A DNA stretch of 64,000 bases from Phoenix dactylifera (Eukaryota > Streptophyta > Magnoliopsida > Arecales > Arecaceae). Of the stretch, positions 11,469 to 23,053 are shown one piece after another (position 1 is the first letter of the stretch; every line of letters starts with the position of its first letter). Position numbers and translations under genes: made by a program. The stretch is taken from the NCBI RefSeq assembly GCF_009389715.1, contig NC_052404.1, positions 6,532,745-6,596,744 of the forward strand, in the 5' to 3' direction. The notes under the pieces were generated by a model. It saw only the letters and a list, made by a program, of their open reading frames with translations, was not told where the DNA came from and ran no database searches.

Positions 11469-14400
11469 ATGGCTACCGGAGTGCTTCCCATTCCTCGTCT
11501 TACCAATACCAACTATGAGAATTGGAGTATCCAAATGAAGGCGTTGCTTGGATCTCAAGATATTTGGGACATAGTCGAAAGAGGCTATGTAGAAGCCGAA
11601 GATAGAGATATTCTTACGGCGCAACAACGAGAGACTTTGAAGAAAGACAAGAAGGCTCTCTACTTCATCTACCAAGGCCTAGATGAGGCCGCTTTTGAGA
11701 AGGTTGCTAGTGCTACCAATTCCAAGCAAGCATGGGAGATTTTACAAAATTCTTACAAAGGTGTAGAAAAGGTGAAGAAGGTTCGCCTCCAAAGCTTGAG
11801 AGGCGAGTTTGAAGCTTTGCAAATGAAGGAGTCCGAAGTTGTGTTGGACTATTTCACAAGGGTGTTGACCGTTGTGAACCAATTGAGGAGGAACGGTGAG
11901 ACACTTGATGATAATCGGGTCGTGGAAAAAATCCTACGATCCTTGGACCACAAATTTGATTATGTTGTGGTGGCCATTGAAGAGTCCAAAGACTTGGACA
12001 CTATGACGGTAGATGAGCTTATGGGTTCACTTCAAGCCCATGAGCAAAGAATACTAAAGAGAAGACAAGAGCCATTGGAGCAAGTTCTACAAAGCAAGCT
12101 CTCCATCAATAACAAAAAGGAGGAGTCAAGAGGCGAAAATAGCCAAAGAGGCCGTGGTCGTGGCCGAGGACGTGTTCATGGTAGAGGTCGAGGTGGATCT
12201 TATGGTCGAGGTGGATCTTATGGTCGTGGTAGAGGCCGTGATGACCACAACAATATTGAGGAAGGCAACCAAAATCGTGGAGGAAGAGGACAAAGAGGTA
12301 GAGGCCGAAGGTATGACAAGGGTCAAGTTCAATGTTACAATTGCAACAAATTTGGGCATTATTCTTTTGAGTGCTACTCTAATCAATCTAGTCAAGTTCA
12401 TGAGAAAGCCAATTATGTCAAAAAGGAAGATGATGGAGATGACGTGCTTCTACTAGCACGAAAAGGAGGAGATGCTATCAATCAAAATATGTGGTACTTG
12501 GACTCCGGTGCAAGTAACCACATGTCGGGGCACAAAGAAATTTTCATGGAGCTTGATGAATCGGTGAATGGCCATGTCTCATTTGGAGATGCTTCCAAGG
12601 TAAAGGTGAAGGGCATTGGTAAGATACTTATTCAACTCAAAGATGGAAGCCAACAATTTATTTCCAATGTTTATTATGTGCCTGATATGAAAACCAATAT
12701 TCTTAGTATTGGGCAACTCTTGGAGAGAGGATTTGATATGCAACTAAAGGAAGGAAGCTTTTATCTAAGGAAACAAAATAAATTGATTGCTCATGTTCCT
12801 ATGTCAAATAACCGCATGTTTGTATTAAACATAAATCATATTGTTGCCAAATGTCTAAGTGCATGTATGAAGGATGTATCTTGGCTTTGGCATTTGCGGT
12901 TCGGACATGTAAATTTCGGTGCTCTAAAGCTTCTTTCAAGTAAAAGAATGGTGAAGGGGCTGCCTTATATTGATGTCCCTAATAATATATGTGAGGGGTG
13001 TGTTCTTGGCAAACACTCAAGGAGGAGCTTTCCAAAGAAGTCTCACAACAAAGCAAAAACACCACTTCAACTTATCCACACCGACATTTGCGGACCAATC
13101 ACTCCAAGCTCATTTGGAGGTCGTCGCTATTTTCTAACTTTTATTGATGATTTCAGCAGGAAAACATGGGTGTATCTCTTGAAGGAGAAGTCAGAAGCAT
13201 TTCAAGCTTTCAAGGAGTTTAAAACTTTGGTGGAGAATCAAAGTGGCTATACTATCAAGGCGTTGCGGTCAGATCGTGGAGGAGAATTCACATCCAAGGA
13301 GTTTGAAGCTTTTTGCAAAACTCATGGCATTTGGAGGCCCTTGACCGCTCCATACTCACCTCAACAAAATGGCGTCGCGGAAAGAAAAAATCGGACTATA
13401 CTTGACATGGTCCGAAGCATGCTTAAAACAAAGGAGTTGTCGAAGGAGTTTTGGGGCGAGGCTGTCAATTGTGCGGTCTATTTGCTTAATAGATGCCCCA
13501 CAAAGAACTTGGAAGAAGTAACACCACAAGAAGCATGGAGTGGATACAAGCCTGATATCTCTCATTTGAAGGTGTTTGGGTGCATAGCTTATGCACGCAT
13601 TCCGGATCAAAAGAGAAGCAAGTTAGATGATAAAAGCTTACCATGTATCTTCATCGGGTACAATGCAAGATCCAAAGCTTATAAACTTTATGAACCAAAG
13701 GAGAAGAAAGTCATTGTAAGCCGAGATGTGGAGTTTCAAGAAGACGGTGTCTGGAATTGGAACACTAACATGGTGATGATACAAGATGAAGAGCAGATCA
13801 AGGAGCAAATTAGAGTTCCAACACCACCTTCATCTCCTACTTCATCGGTTGAAGATGTTTCAACACCATTAAAGACAAGAAGCATTCAAGATTTATATGA
13901 GGTGACAACTCCCTTAAATCTTATTTGTCTTTTTGCTAATGAAGAAATAATTTCTTTTGAAGATGCTATCAAAGATAAGAAGTGGAGGAAAGCCATGAAT
14001 GAAGAGATAGAAGCCATAGAAAAAAATGAGACATGGGAGCTTACTTCTCTACCAAGTGGGCTTGAACCAATTGGAGTAAAGTGGGTTTACAAAGTCAAAA
14101 GAAATCCACAAGGTGAAGTGGAGAAATACAAAGCACGACTTGTGGCTAAAGGCTACAAGCAAAAGGCCGGAATTGACTATGAGGAGGTTTTTGCTCCCGT
14201 TGCTCGAATGGAGACCATTCGCTTGGTGATTTCTTTGGCGGCTCAAAACAAATGGAAGATTTTTCAACTTGATGTCAAATCAGCCTTTCTTAATGGCTAT
14301 TTGAATGAAGAAGTGTACATTGAGCAACCCAAAGGTTATGTCAGAAGTGGACAAGAAGACAAAGTGTTGAAATTAAAAAGGGCGCTCTACGGTTTGAAGC

Positions 14401-15506
14401 AAGCACCTAGAGCTTGGAATTCAAGAATTGATGCTTATTTCAAGGCAAATGGGTTTGTTCAATGCCCCTATGAACAAGCTCTCTATATCAAAGAGAAGGA
14501 AGGGAACAAATTACTTGTCTCATTATATGTTGATGATCTTATCTTCACCGGCAATTCTATACAATTGATCAAAGAATTCAAACAAGCAATGGCAAAGGAG
14601 TTCGAAATGACCGACATGGGACTTATGTCCTATTTTCTTGGTTTGGAAGTGAATCAATTAGAAGATGGAATTTTTCTTTCCCAAGAGCACTATGCAAAGG
14701 AAGTGATTAAAAGGTTCAAGATGGAAGATTGCAATCCTATTAACACACCAGTGGATTGTGGTGTAAAATTGTCCAAGAATGATGAAGGCAAGGTGATTGA
14801 TCCTACACTCTACAAAAGCTTGGTAGGGTGTTTGAGATACTTGACATGTACAAGACCGGACATACTATATGGCGTTGGTTTGGTGAGTCGGTTCATGGAG
14901 GAACCAAAATCATCTCATTGGAAGGCGGCAAAGAGAATCCTACGTTATGTTCAAGGTACTCTAAGCCTTGGCTTATTCTATTTTTATTCTAATAATTTTC
15001 AACTTGAAGGCTATTCTGATAGTGATTGGGGTGGAGACTTGGATGACCGAAAAAGTACTTCCGGATTTGTATTTTTTATGGGTAATACGGCATTCTCATG
15101 GATGTCTAAGAAGCAAGCAATTGTTACTCTCTCAACTTGTGAAGCAGAATATGTTGCGGCATCTTCATGTGTTAGTCATGCAATATGGCTAAGGAGCTTG
15201 CTAAAAGAGATTAATATTGATCAAAATGAAGCTACACAAATTTACATTGATAGCAAGTCGGCAATTGCTTTAGGGAAGAATCCAGTTTATCATCAAAGGA
15301 GCAAACATATAGATGTTCGTTTTCACTCAATCCGGGAGTATGTGAAGAACAAAGATGTGGAGCTTATTTATGTGAAGACTCATGATCAAGTTGCGGACAT
15401 TTTTACTAAACCACTTGGAGTTGATCTCTTCAACAAATTCAAAGATTTGCTTGGTATGAAGGATGGAAGACAATTAAGTTTAAAGGGGGGTGTTGGAAAT
15501 AGATAA
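11469..15506 (+). CDS. Ty1/copia Gag-Pol polyprotein (1345 aa, intact)
   Basis: Single frame from the ATG six bases after the primer-binding site. In order: an N-terminal DUF4219/UBN2-type Gag (starts [20 protein letters not shown]), an RGG-rich linker (about 220-285), a CCHC zinc knuckle (289-302, [14 protein letters not shown]), aspartic protease (DSGAS, Asp345), a GAG-pre-integrase segment, and integrase with Asp539, Asp602 and Glu638 (DD35E spacing). Reverse transcriptase follows ([15 protein letters not shown] at 1020-1023), then RNase H (DSDWGGD from Asp1184; STCEAEY). All catalytic residues I looked for are present. There is no frameshift between gag and pol. The stop codon TAA lies inside the 3' LTR, so the last few residues (VGNR) are LTR-encoded. 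Confidence 0.97.
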   Translation: MATGVLPIPRLTNTNYENWSIQMKALLGSQDIWDIVERGYVEAEDRDILTAQQRETLKKDKKALYFIYQGLDEAAFEKVASATNSKQAWEILQNSYKGVEKVKKVRLQSLRGEFEALQMKESEVVLDYFTRVLTVVNQLRRNGETLDDNRVVEKILRSLDHKFDYVVVAIEESKDLDTMTVDELMGSLQAHEQRILKRRQEPLEQVLQSKLSINNKKEESRGENSQRGRGRGRGRVHGRGRGGSYGRGGSYGRGRGRDDHNNIEEGNQNRGGRGQRGRGRRYDKGQVQCYNCNKFGHYSFECYSNQSSQVHEKANYVKKEDDGDDVLLLARKGGDAINQNMWYLDSGASNHMSGHKEIFMELDESVNGHVSFGDASKVKVKGIGKILIQLKDGSQQFISNVYYVPDMKTNILSIGQLLERGFDMQLKEGSFYLRKQNKLIAHVPMSNNRMFVLNINHIVAKCLSACMKDVSWLWHLRFGHVNFGALKLLSSKRMVKGLPYIDVPNNICEGCVLGKHSRRSFPKKSHNKAKTPLQLIHTDICGPITPSSFGGRRYFLTFIDDFSRKTWVYLLKEKSEAFQAFKEFKTLVENQSGYTIKALRSDRGGEFTSKEFEAFCKTHGIWRPLTAPYSPQQNGVAERKNRTILDMVRSMLKTKELSKEFWGEAVNCAVYLLNRCPTKNLEEVTPQEAWSGYKPDISHLKVFGCIAYARIPDQKRSKLDDKSLPCIFIGYNARSKAYKLYEPKEKKVIVSRDVEFQEDGVWNWNTNMVMIQDEEQIKEQIRVPTPPSSPTSSVEDVSTPLKTRSIQDLYEVTTPLNLICLFANEEIISFEDAIKDKKWRKAMNEEIEAIEKNETWELTSLPSGLEPIGVKWVYKVKRNPQGEVEKYKARLVAKGYKQKAGIDYEEVFAPVARMETIRLVISLAAQNKWKIFQLDVKSAFLNGYLNEEVYIEQPKGYVRSGQEDKVLKLKRALYGLKQAPRAWNSRIDAYFKANGFVQCPYEQALYIKEKEGNKLLVSLYVDDLIFTGNSIQLIKEFKQAMAKEFEMTDMGLMSYFLGLEVNQLEDGIFLSQEHYAKEVIKRFKMEDCNPINTPVDCGVKLSKNDEGKVIDPTLYKSLVGCLRYLTCTRPDILYGVGLVSRFMEEPKSSHWKAAKRILRYVQGTLSLGLFYFYSNNFQLEGYSDSDWGGDLDDRKSTSGFVFFMGNTAFSWMSKKQAIVTLSTCEAEYVAASSCVSHAIWLRSLLKEINIDQNEATQIYIDSKSAIALGKNPVYHQRSKHIDVRFHSIREYVKNKDVELIYVKTHDQVADIFTKPLGVDLFNKFKDLLGMKDGRQLSLKGGVGNR
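15478..15490 (+). promoter_or_regulatory. Copia polypurine tract
   Basis: Purine-rich AGTTTAAAGGGGGG immediately precedes the TG of the 3' LTR, as needed for plus-strand priming. Confidence 0.8.
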
Positions 15507-15813
15507 ACTTAATTGTGCATTGATTCAAGAGATATTATTTAAGACATTTGTGTTTCCAAAAAGACCTTTTATCTTATCTATGAAAGTTACTTAGAATTCC
15601 TCTTCATGAATGAAACCGAAGTGTCATTCATAAATATGACTCTTAGTATTTTGTATAGGGTTACTTGAAGGGTTGTAAAATCCTCTTTATAAAGGGTTGT
15701 TATTTGAGTCATTTTGTAATGAAGAGAATTGAAGAAATCTAATATAGAGAAAAGTCCTCTTCATTCTTTAGTGAAAAATACTACAATATTCTTCTCCTCC
15801 ATCCACCTCTTCA
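15491..15813 (+). repeat. 3' LTR of the copia element
   Basis: 323 bp, same length as the 5' LTR with three substitutions. It contains the Gag-Pol stop codon (15504-15506). Confidence 0.95.
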
Positions 15814-15974
15814 AGGAAAGCCATGGGCCTGTTACAGCTATGGAAAAAACCAATGCCATGGCTTTACTATATTTGGACATGAATTTCCCAAAGAGATTCT
15901 TGTAACACAGAAAATCTAGATCACAAACAATGAAAAAAGTGAGCCATTAAAAGTTATTTCTTTCATGGCCATCC

Positions 15975-18900
15975 CTAGTTATCATCATCGCCGCCACTTT
16001 GGGATTCATCCTCTTCTTCACCATATATCAATTCATCAATATCTTTCTCTTCACCATCATCTTCTTCTTCCCCTTTGCCTCCGTCACCATGGTGGTGCTC
16101 AGCCAATGGCGCCTGAGCTATATTCTTTTTAGCCTTATCAATCTGAAAAATGGAGATTATATATCAGCCATGCTACAAAATCATAAAAAATTCACCTGAG
16201 TTAGAAAAGAATACATTACAACCAGTGTCATGATCAGCCGAAAACGACCAGATAGCTTCAATAAAGGTTCTATTGCTGCACACTTTAATCTTGTCATCTG
16301 CAGTAGAGAAGGATTAGAAATTTATCTTCTATTTTCATTCAATACGGGGCAATTACAAAAGTAAAAAGCTTACAATTCTGAGAAGCAACAAAATGCTACA
16401 AGAGTGAACTGAAAAATTTCAGACGAGACACCCTAAATTTACTTACTGACTGGTTCATTGAAGTTTGCAGAAATATTGACACATCAAGGTGCAATAAATA
16501 TTCTTGTATTCAAATGTCCGATATACTGCATATGTTGAGAACTCACAGTTGAAATGTCCTTAATGGGAAACTCAAAAAGATAAAATGCAGAGAAATTGAT
16601 TGTACTCAGAAGAAGCAACTTATGTGGTTTATAGGTTATCTTTTCGAACCATTTTAAGCTTCGTGGTTCAGTCTTAAGCTATATGGGTCTTCTGTTTGAC
16701 AAACAAAATAACACCAGTTTGTTAAAGTAAACAATTAACAATATAATACCTGCAGAGATAGACAACGATGATAATGTTTTTGAAGAAGATTTAAATTTGC
16801 CTATAGCGCTTCCTGTTTTAGTATCAATCTGGCAATCCATACCATCAATGCCCTGCTGTATATATACACTGATGTTATATTAAAAAAGAAACTGCACTAA
16901 CACCCCTGCCAAGTACTAAAGATACCATGGTTAGTTATTATAAAACCAACACCACTAGAACGTTCATATGAAAGCATTTCAAAGAAGAATGTAAATAAAA
17001 CTGTTATCTTATTTCAGTTAAAAATAAATAGTTAAAAGTCATAATTTAAGAGAGAACCCTATACTAGAGTTATCATTTCATAAGCAACCCTGGCACCTAT
17101 TTGTGTAGAGCAGTTTTTTATGGAAAATAATCTGTTTACAAGTTCTGATTGAGTTGTTCAGAGTAATAGTCAAAATTAGTCATCTCAAAAGTAACTCAAT
17201 GCCAGTATATCTAAGTACAAATAACCCTATCCTGGAAATCCTACCATGTAAAGGAAACTTCTAGTTATTAAATAGCCTTTGCAAAAAGACAAACTAAGAA
17301 CTAAAGTTTGGGTTTACATAAAAGAGCATAAAATGAGGGGACCTGTAACCTAGAACTGTTTATAGGAAATTGCTATGTCAGAGTCATGAAGTTAACCCTT
17401 AGCTGATGGGAAAAACCTTTTTGATTGATAAAACAGTGAGCCAGTGGGCTTTATTGCATGAAATCAAGATAAATGCATGAACCCTTTTTTGTCTTTCATA
17501 TCTGTAGCTACATTCTCCACAAGTTCTATCAGGTTTCTTAATTCTTCCATGATATCCATCGGTTTGACCAATCAACAAAGAATTTAAAGTATTTAAATAA
17601 ATGACAGAGGATAAAAACATCCCCTTAGATAAGTTTTCGCTCCTAACATAATGGGAGAAAACAACTTCAACAAAATCATGTTCCAACTTACCTCTAATTA
17701 TTGATGCTTCTGCTACTACCTAAGTATATAAGCTCATTGAAGAGTTCAGGGGTGTTTGGCAGGAGCTTAAAGGTTCTAAAGTGGATTGGCAAACAAACAA
17801 GGGGATATAGCAGGTACATCATCGTACAAAGAGAGATCTTTTTATCTCCATCATCTGTATCTTAGAGCTATTAACTACCTTGGATAAAGCATTCAAGCAG
17901 AGCTAGATCTGAGCTTTTGCTTTTACTCATGAGATTCAAGGCCTTGATGGCAGATCTGCACACTAATCTTCAGCTCATCTTCCTCTCTGCATAGCACATG
18001 AACCTTGAAGAAGATCACAAGAACATGAGTTCAAGTGAAGTATGTTTCAAGGGAAGATGTCCGTGCCAAGAGTTGTTTGGCAAATTACATCTCTGGGACT
18101 CTGGCGCTCCATAAGCATACCAGAGGATACAGAATAACATAAAGATATTTATTGAGTTTAAGTCCATTAATTGTTTAATTAGGTTGCACATCTCTATTAG
18201 CATCCCAAAACTATGGTTCCTTATTAATTGGTTTTGAGCCCAACTACCTCAGCTACGTCAACTGGTATTAGATACTAAAGCAAGAGGTTTCTGACATTGA
18301 TTTCAGCTATGATGTTCATTTTCATAAAATTCCCACTTCCATGTATGCATTATGCCACTAAACTTGGCTCATTATTATTTAATCGGTAAATGCTTTTATC
18401 CAAACATATCAACAACAATATTAATGACATTGGCACTTCAAAGTCCATTAGCTAAAAAACACAGAGCAAGAAACTCACCCAGGATGACAATCGCTGACTT
18501 TCCACTTCAACTGACCTGCAGAGACATCGAGTGCCAAAACATCACCACTCCCCGTCCCCAACACCAACAGAGAAGTTCCAGGCTTTCTTTTCTTTTGCAC
18601 AGCAGAAACCAAATCAATCCCCGAAACAAACAAATAATCCGCATACAATAACAGCGTCCACAAAAAAACCTCTCTTTGTGTTTGTGAAGCAAAAAACCTT
18701 TCTTTCCAGCTGCACCCACTTCATGCAAGTGTAATCAAGCGAAAGGTGGCCGCTTTTCATCTCCGAGAGCATGTTTGAGGCATCGGATGACACTATGTCA
18801 GCGAATTCAGTTTGTAATTCACCCTCTACGGTGTCCCATATCTGAAGAACAATACCCCAGAGAACCAAATGTTAAAAACAACTGGATTTCTCTTTTAATT

Positions 18901-19086
18901 CCTTTTCAATTTCCCGCGTCTCAAGAATATGAAAACTGAGCCAAAAGTGGAAGACCGAGAATCTCGAAAAACCAGTGGAATGAGAAAGAAACAAACCTTG
19001 GCTCGGCCATCACCAGAAGTGATAGCAAAGTAATCAGAGGAGGGGCTAAACGAAGTGAGGAGATCTCTGAGATTTGGAGAGCTCAT
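15975..19086 (-). pseudogene. WDR43: WDR43/UTP5-like ribosome-biogenesis gene, internally deleted
   Basis: Minus-strand gene whose start matches plant WDR43 (UTP5-like) proteins of the small-subunit processome, WD40 proteins needed for pre-18S rRNA processing in the nucleolus. Phase-consistent exons: 18997-19086 (MSSPNLRDLLTSF.., 30 codons), 18698-18841 (IWDTVEGELQTEFADI.., 48 codons) and 18479-18591 (LLVLGTGSGDVLALDVSAG). A WD-like exon at about 16750-16852 (GIDGMDCQIDTKTG) follows. The Utp12-type C-terminus is 16223-16297 (25 codons, LEPLL-like helix) and 15975-16142 (acidic tail, TAG stop). An intact protein has several further WD40 repeats between these parts. Only 450 bp separates 16750 from 16297, and I found no homologous exon in 16860-18470. 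So the central propeller is missing, which suggests a truncated copy. An upstream in-frame ATG at 19101 is possible. Confidence 0.75.
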
Positions 19087-19455
19087 CCTCCTGAAACCCA
19101 ATGAGAAAAGTTAGAATTCTAAGGAAGAAAGAAGAGATCTTTGCGAAGGAGAACGTGAGGAGACACACGAATCGAGAGCAAACAATCTCGCCAGGAGGAA
19201 TCGGAGACGTAAAGGTAGGAGGGGCCGGCGATCTTTCAAAATTCGTCTCTGTCGCGCTGCGCTGTTCCCTCCAAAGTCTCTAAAACCCAAAACTTTCGCT
19301 TTCCTTTCCCGAGAATGCCCTAGTTAACGGGTCGCGGCCGCGTGGAAAAATATTTGCAACTTGGATTGCAGCTCGACGACGGAAGAGAGCAAAAATTCTA
19401 TGCGGCCACATATCGGCCGTCCGCCTTACTCCTCGGCGTTTGATGCGGTGTCATT

Positions 19456-19792
19456 GTGTCAACGCTTCAAGGTGCTCCACTCCAGCCGGCTTTAGTGGCT
19501 CGACATGCAGCGAGGTTTGTGCTAGAGCCTGACAGCATGTGGTCCTCGTTGATGAGGGCCAAATATGGAGCTCTGATACCTGGAGTGCGTGGAGGCCGAT
19601 TACATTCGCCGGTGTGGAGGGAGATGTGTGCTAGGGCTGCGTTGGTGCTACCGGAGATGAGATGGGCCATTGGTGATGGGCGGTCTATAGATGTTTTGGA
19701 GGACAGGTGGGTGACTGAGCAGCCGATCAGCCGGATTCCGACCTTGGTGGACTCGGCGAGGATCGATGGATTTAGGGTTAGTGATCTGATAC
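19456..19792 (+). pseudogene. LINE ORF2 fragment, upstream half
   Basis: Encodes RHAARFVLEPDSMWSSLMRA, then SPVWREM and WAIGDGRSIDVLEDRWV, the region between reverse transcriptase and the zf-RVT domain of plant L1 ORF2 proteins. The frame is open and runs to the gypsy target site (GVSDLI-type end at 19787-19792). It has no proper start codon, because the element is 5'-truncated. Confidence 0.85.
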
Positions 19793-19987
19793 TGTTACGG
19801 GGGAACTTAGCCACCATGCCCCACGTGACCGGCACGCGCGCCCAGGAAGACTACGGCAGCCCCTTGATCCAGCAATCCAACCCCGAGTCGGACATCTTCG
19901 TCTCCGCAGCCCGACCCCGAGTCGGACATCTCTCGACAACGACAGGCTATTCCCCAGAGGCACGCCGCAGCCTCCTGCTCCACTACT

Positions 19988-20131
19988 CCCTGCAACGGTT
20001 GTATCTGGCGCTGCTCCACGATCCCCTGTAACAGCCGTACAAGGCGGAGCTCCACTACGCCCTGTCATGGCCGTACCCAGCGCTGCCCCACGACGCCCTG
20101 TAACGGCCGTGTCAGTGGCAGCTCCATCGTG
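19988..20131 (+). repeat. Four 36-bp tandem repeats in gypsy U3
   Basis: Units starting CCCTGYAACGG or CCCTGTCATGG begin at 19988, 20024, 20060 and 20096, an exact 36-bp period. They share the core CCCTGTAACGGCCGTA and a GCTCCAC/GCCCCAC tail. They lie 40-190 bp upstream of the LTR TATA box, where enhancer repeats would sit. The same array is at 27392-27535 in the 3' LTR. Confidence 0.85.
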
Positions 20132-20159
20132 CCCCACGATGACGAACCCCCCTGAAAGA

Positions 20160-20191
20160 CCCCCCAGCCTGGTATATATGCGGCTGGGGGG
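20160..20191 (+). promoter_or_regulatory. Gypsy LTR TATA box in a hairpin loop
   Basis: CCCCCCAGCC (20160-20169) and GGCTGGGGGG (20182-20191) are perfect inverse complements. The 12-nt loop between them contains TATATAT (20173-20179). An identical arrangement is at 27564-27595. This is the likely U3 core promoter. Confidence 0.7.
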
Positions 20192-20433
20192 AGAGGGGGG
20201 GTAAGCAAGAACTTCCAGTGCATTCTCTTACTTGCTACTATTATCTCTCCTTCTCCTCCAATCTCCTCTGACTTGATCGTCGGAGGGCCCCCACTACCCC
20301 AGTGGTGGTGCGAGGCTTGCTTGCAGGTTTCCCGGTGGAAGGTGGAGCGCAATCAACGCCAACCAAGGCAACTCAAACGGAACCCCGTTCACACCGCTGT
20401 GCCAATCGTTCTCGGTTTGGACCACCAGCAACA

Positions 20434-20453
20434 GTTGGCGCTAGAAGGAGGGC
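20434..20453 (+). promoter_or_regulatory. Gypsy primer-binding site
   Basis: Directly after the 5' LTR the sequence reads GTTGGCGCTAGAAGGAGG, a TGGCGC-type primer-binding site as in many plant gypsy elements. I did not assign the tRNA. Confidence 0.6.
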
Positions 20454-20473
20454 CGAATCTCAGAGCGATCGTA

Positions 20474-23053
20474 ATGGCACGGCGAGGTGGTCGTGGAGCT
20501 TCCAATGCCTCCGGTCGCGGGGCCTCTCGCGCCTCCGGCCGGGAGGCCGCTGCGTCTCCAACACATTCTCAGCAACACTCCACCGCTCCACCTCCCATTC
20601 AGATGGTCGAAGCCGCTCAGTTCGACCAGTTAGCCCAGCAGGTTCGCACCCTCGTGGAGGCAGTGCAGAACCTGCAGGGTGTGATGTCTCGGGCGCCGCA
20701 GCGGGCCCAGGAGCCGCTGCTCCCTGAGCGCTCACCTGTCCTCCTCAACCCGCGCTCCTTCCTCTCCCATGGGGAGGAGCGCCGGCGCGAGGAAGATTCT
20801 CGAGCACGGTCCATTCTGCCGGGACCTTCCCATCGGAGCTGCGCGGGGTACGAGAGGCGGGCCCGGGCGCGTTCCCAGACCCCCCAGTCCTCAAGGAACC
20901 CGCGCTCCAGTCGGTCCCCCTCTCGGTGCTCCTTGTCTCCCACCCATCGGTCGCGCTCCCTGGACCGGCGGGTGGACGATCTCCACCGACAACTCCAGGT
21001 CCTGAAGGGCCACTCCAAAGATCCCTTCGCCGACTTGGAGATCTCCTCCCAGCCGGCGCTTCCCTCGAGGATCCTGCGGACCCCGAATCCGCCGGGGTTT
21101 AAAATGCCGGCGATCGAGCCCTATGACGGGGCGGCGGACCCGCGGGATCACGTCGAGAGTTTCAGGACCCTTATGCTCCTCCACGGAGCATCAGATCCTC
21201 TCCTCTGCAAGGCCTTCCCGGCGACCCTCCGTGGCCCGGCAAGGGCGTGGTTCGCCGGCTTGGAGGCTAACTCAATCCAGTCCTTCGACCAGTTTACTCG
21301 CCTCTTCATCACCCATTTCGCCGTCAGTAGCCGGCGGCGACTGGTCTCCGACTCCCTCTTTGATGTCCGGCAAAACGAGGGAGAAAGCTTGCGGGATTAT
21401 CTTACCCGCTTCAACAAGGCTACGCTGGAAGTCCGGAACCTGAGCCAGGAGGTGGCTCTTTCAGCCCTGAAGCGTGGCTTCCGAAAGGGCAGACTCACCT
21501 TCTCCCTGGACAAACGCCTGCCGCGGAGCTTCCCGGAGCTGTTGTCCCGGGCGAACCAGTATGCGGACGCCGAGGAGGCGGCCGCCCACCGGAGCAAGGA
21601 GGCCGCCGAGATCTCTCCAAAGCTCGGGAAGAAAAGGCGAAAAGAGGCACGCCAGAGGAGGAGCCCGACGCCTCAACGTCGGCGCAGAAGCCTGTCGCCG
21701 GCGAGGAACCACGGCGCCCTACGCCCTCGTTCTCCGCCCCGACGTTTCAACCAGTACACTCCTCTCCTGACTCCCCGGGCCCAGATCCTCATGGAAATCA
21801 AGGGGCGGGAGGACCTCCCGGTCCCGAGACAGATGAAGAAGATTCCTGGGAGGAGGCCCTCTCGGGCGTACTGTGAGTACCACCGGGACCACGGCCACGA
21901 CACCGAAGACTGCTTCCAGCTTCGGGACGAGATCGAGGCTCTCATCCGCCGAGGGCGTCTCGGTCGATATGTGAACGACCGACGTCCCCCCGCAGACCCG
22001 CGTCCGGCCGACCCGGCCCCTCAGAAGCCTCGGGAGCAGAATCGACCCGTCGCGGGCGTGATCCACACTATCACTGGGGGCTGCCCCCGGCCCGAGAGGA
22101 ACGCAGGGGGCTCGACTGAAGCGTCAGGGGCAGCCGTCGCAAAGAGGCAAAGGGTCGGTAATGTAATCACTTTTTGTGATGAAGATGTAAAGGGGGTTCA
22201 GACCCCCCACGATGACGCCATGGTGATCTCCCTCACTATGGCAAACTATGATGTAAGGCGTGTTCTTGTGGATAGTGGAAGCTCAGCTGATATTTTGTTT
22301 TACGAGGCCTTCCAAAAAATGAGCTTGTCCAGACAATGGTTGCACAAAACATCCGCCCCCCTCTTAAAGTGCCTCCGCCCCTCGGAAGCGGCCTACGTCC
22401 TCGACGAAGTCCACGAAGGCGTTTGCGGATCACACTTGGGGGCTAGGTCCTTGGCGCACAAGATCATGAGGCAAGGCTATTATTGGCCTACCTTGTTGGA
22501 GGACTCAAAGGATCATGTACGGAAATGCGACGCCTGCCAGCGCCACGCCAACGTCCAGAGAGTCCCTTCTGTCCCCTTGGCACCAATCACTGCACCCTGG
22601 CCCTTCGCCCAGTGGGGAATGGATATCCTCGGACCATTCCCCGTCGCTTCAGCTCAGCGGAAATTTTTGATTGTTGCAATCGACTACTTCACCAAGTGGG
22701 TGGAGGCAGAGCCGCTGGCCACTATCACGGAGGCGCAAGTCCGGAAGTTCGTGAAGAAGAACATCATTGTCCGATTTGGGGTACCTCGGGTCCTCATCTC
22801 GGATAATGGTCGACAGTTCGACAACAAGCATTTCCGTGACTTCTGCGAGGAGTTCGGGATCGAGCATCGGTTCACATCTGTGTCGCATCCCCAAACCAAC
22901 GGCGAGGCCGAGGTCACAAATCGGACAATCCTCCAAGGAATCAAAGCGCGAATCGGTCGACGGGGCAAGCTTGGATCGAAGAACTCGAGAATGTCCTTTG
23001 GGCGTATCGGACCACGCATCGGACCCCTACCGGGGAGACGCCTTTCAGCCTAA
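20474..23053 (+). pseudogene. Gypsy Gag - truncated protease - integrase fusion, RT/RNase H deleted
   Basis: From the ATG at 20474. An RS/RG-rich N-terminus (to about 190) precedes the retrotrans_gag core (about 214-320; EPYDGAADPRDHVESF, RAWFAGLEANSIQSFDQF). Then come a basic RRR/SP-rich stretch, a zinc-knuckle-like CEYHRDHGHDTEDC (from about 467) and the protease motif VDSGSSADILF (Asp600). About 30 residues later, near nt 22365, the frame passes directly into integrase: VHEGVCGSHLGARSLAHK and CDACQ (HHCC zinc finger), then Asp717, Asp777 and Glu813 (DD35E). Thus the rest of protease, all of reverse transcriptase and RNase H are missing, yet the join is in frame. A second lesion, a 1-bp shift at about 22952-22960, moves the integrase C-terminus to another frame (to 23454). 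Replication-defective on its own. Confidence 0.9.

Larger units (their letters stand above)
11125..15813 (+). mobile_element. Intact Ty1/copia LTR retrotransposon (4689 bp)
   Basis: Complete element with 323-bp LTRs (11125-11447 and 15491-15813) that begin TGTTGG and end TCTTCA. It is flanked by the 5-bp target duplication AGGAA (11120-11124 and 15814-15818). The LTRs differ at three positions (about 0.9%). The primer-binding site TGGTATCAGAGC (11451-11462) fits initiator methionine tRNA, and a purine-rich tract ending GGGGGG abuts the 3' LTR. The single Gag-Pol frame is uninterrupted, so the element looks potentially autonomous. It lies in the intergenic gap just beyond the 3' end of the WDR43-like gene. 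Confidence 0.97.
19793..20433 (+). repeat. 5' LTR of the gypsy element
   Basis: 641 bp. U3 holds four 36-bp tandem units (19988-20131) and a TATA box (20173-20179) lying in the loop of a perfect 10-bp inverted repeat (20160-20191). The 3' LTR (27197-27836) keeps the same structures. Confidence 0.95.

Noticed and set aside
12126..12456. ORFs of about 90-100 aa overlapping the copia RGG region on both strands
   Set aside because: Low-complexity shadows of the arginine/glycine-rich Gag linker.
20273..20473. Extension of the gypsy Gag frame into the LTR
   Set aside because: It starts at a non-ATG codon inside the 5' LTR. The first ATG after the primer-binding site is at 20474.
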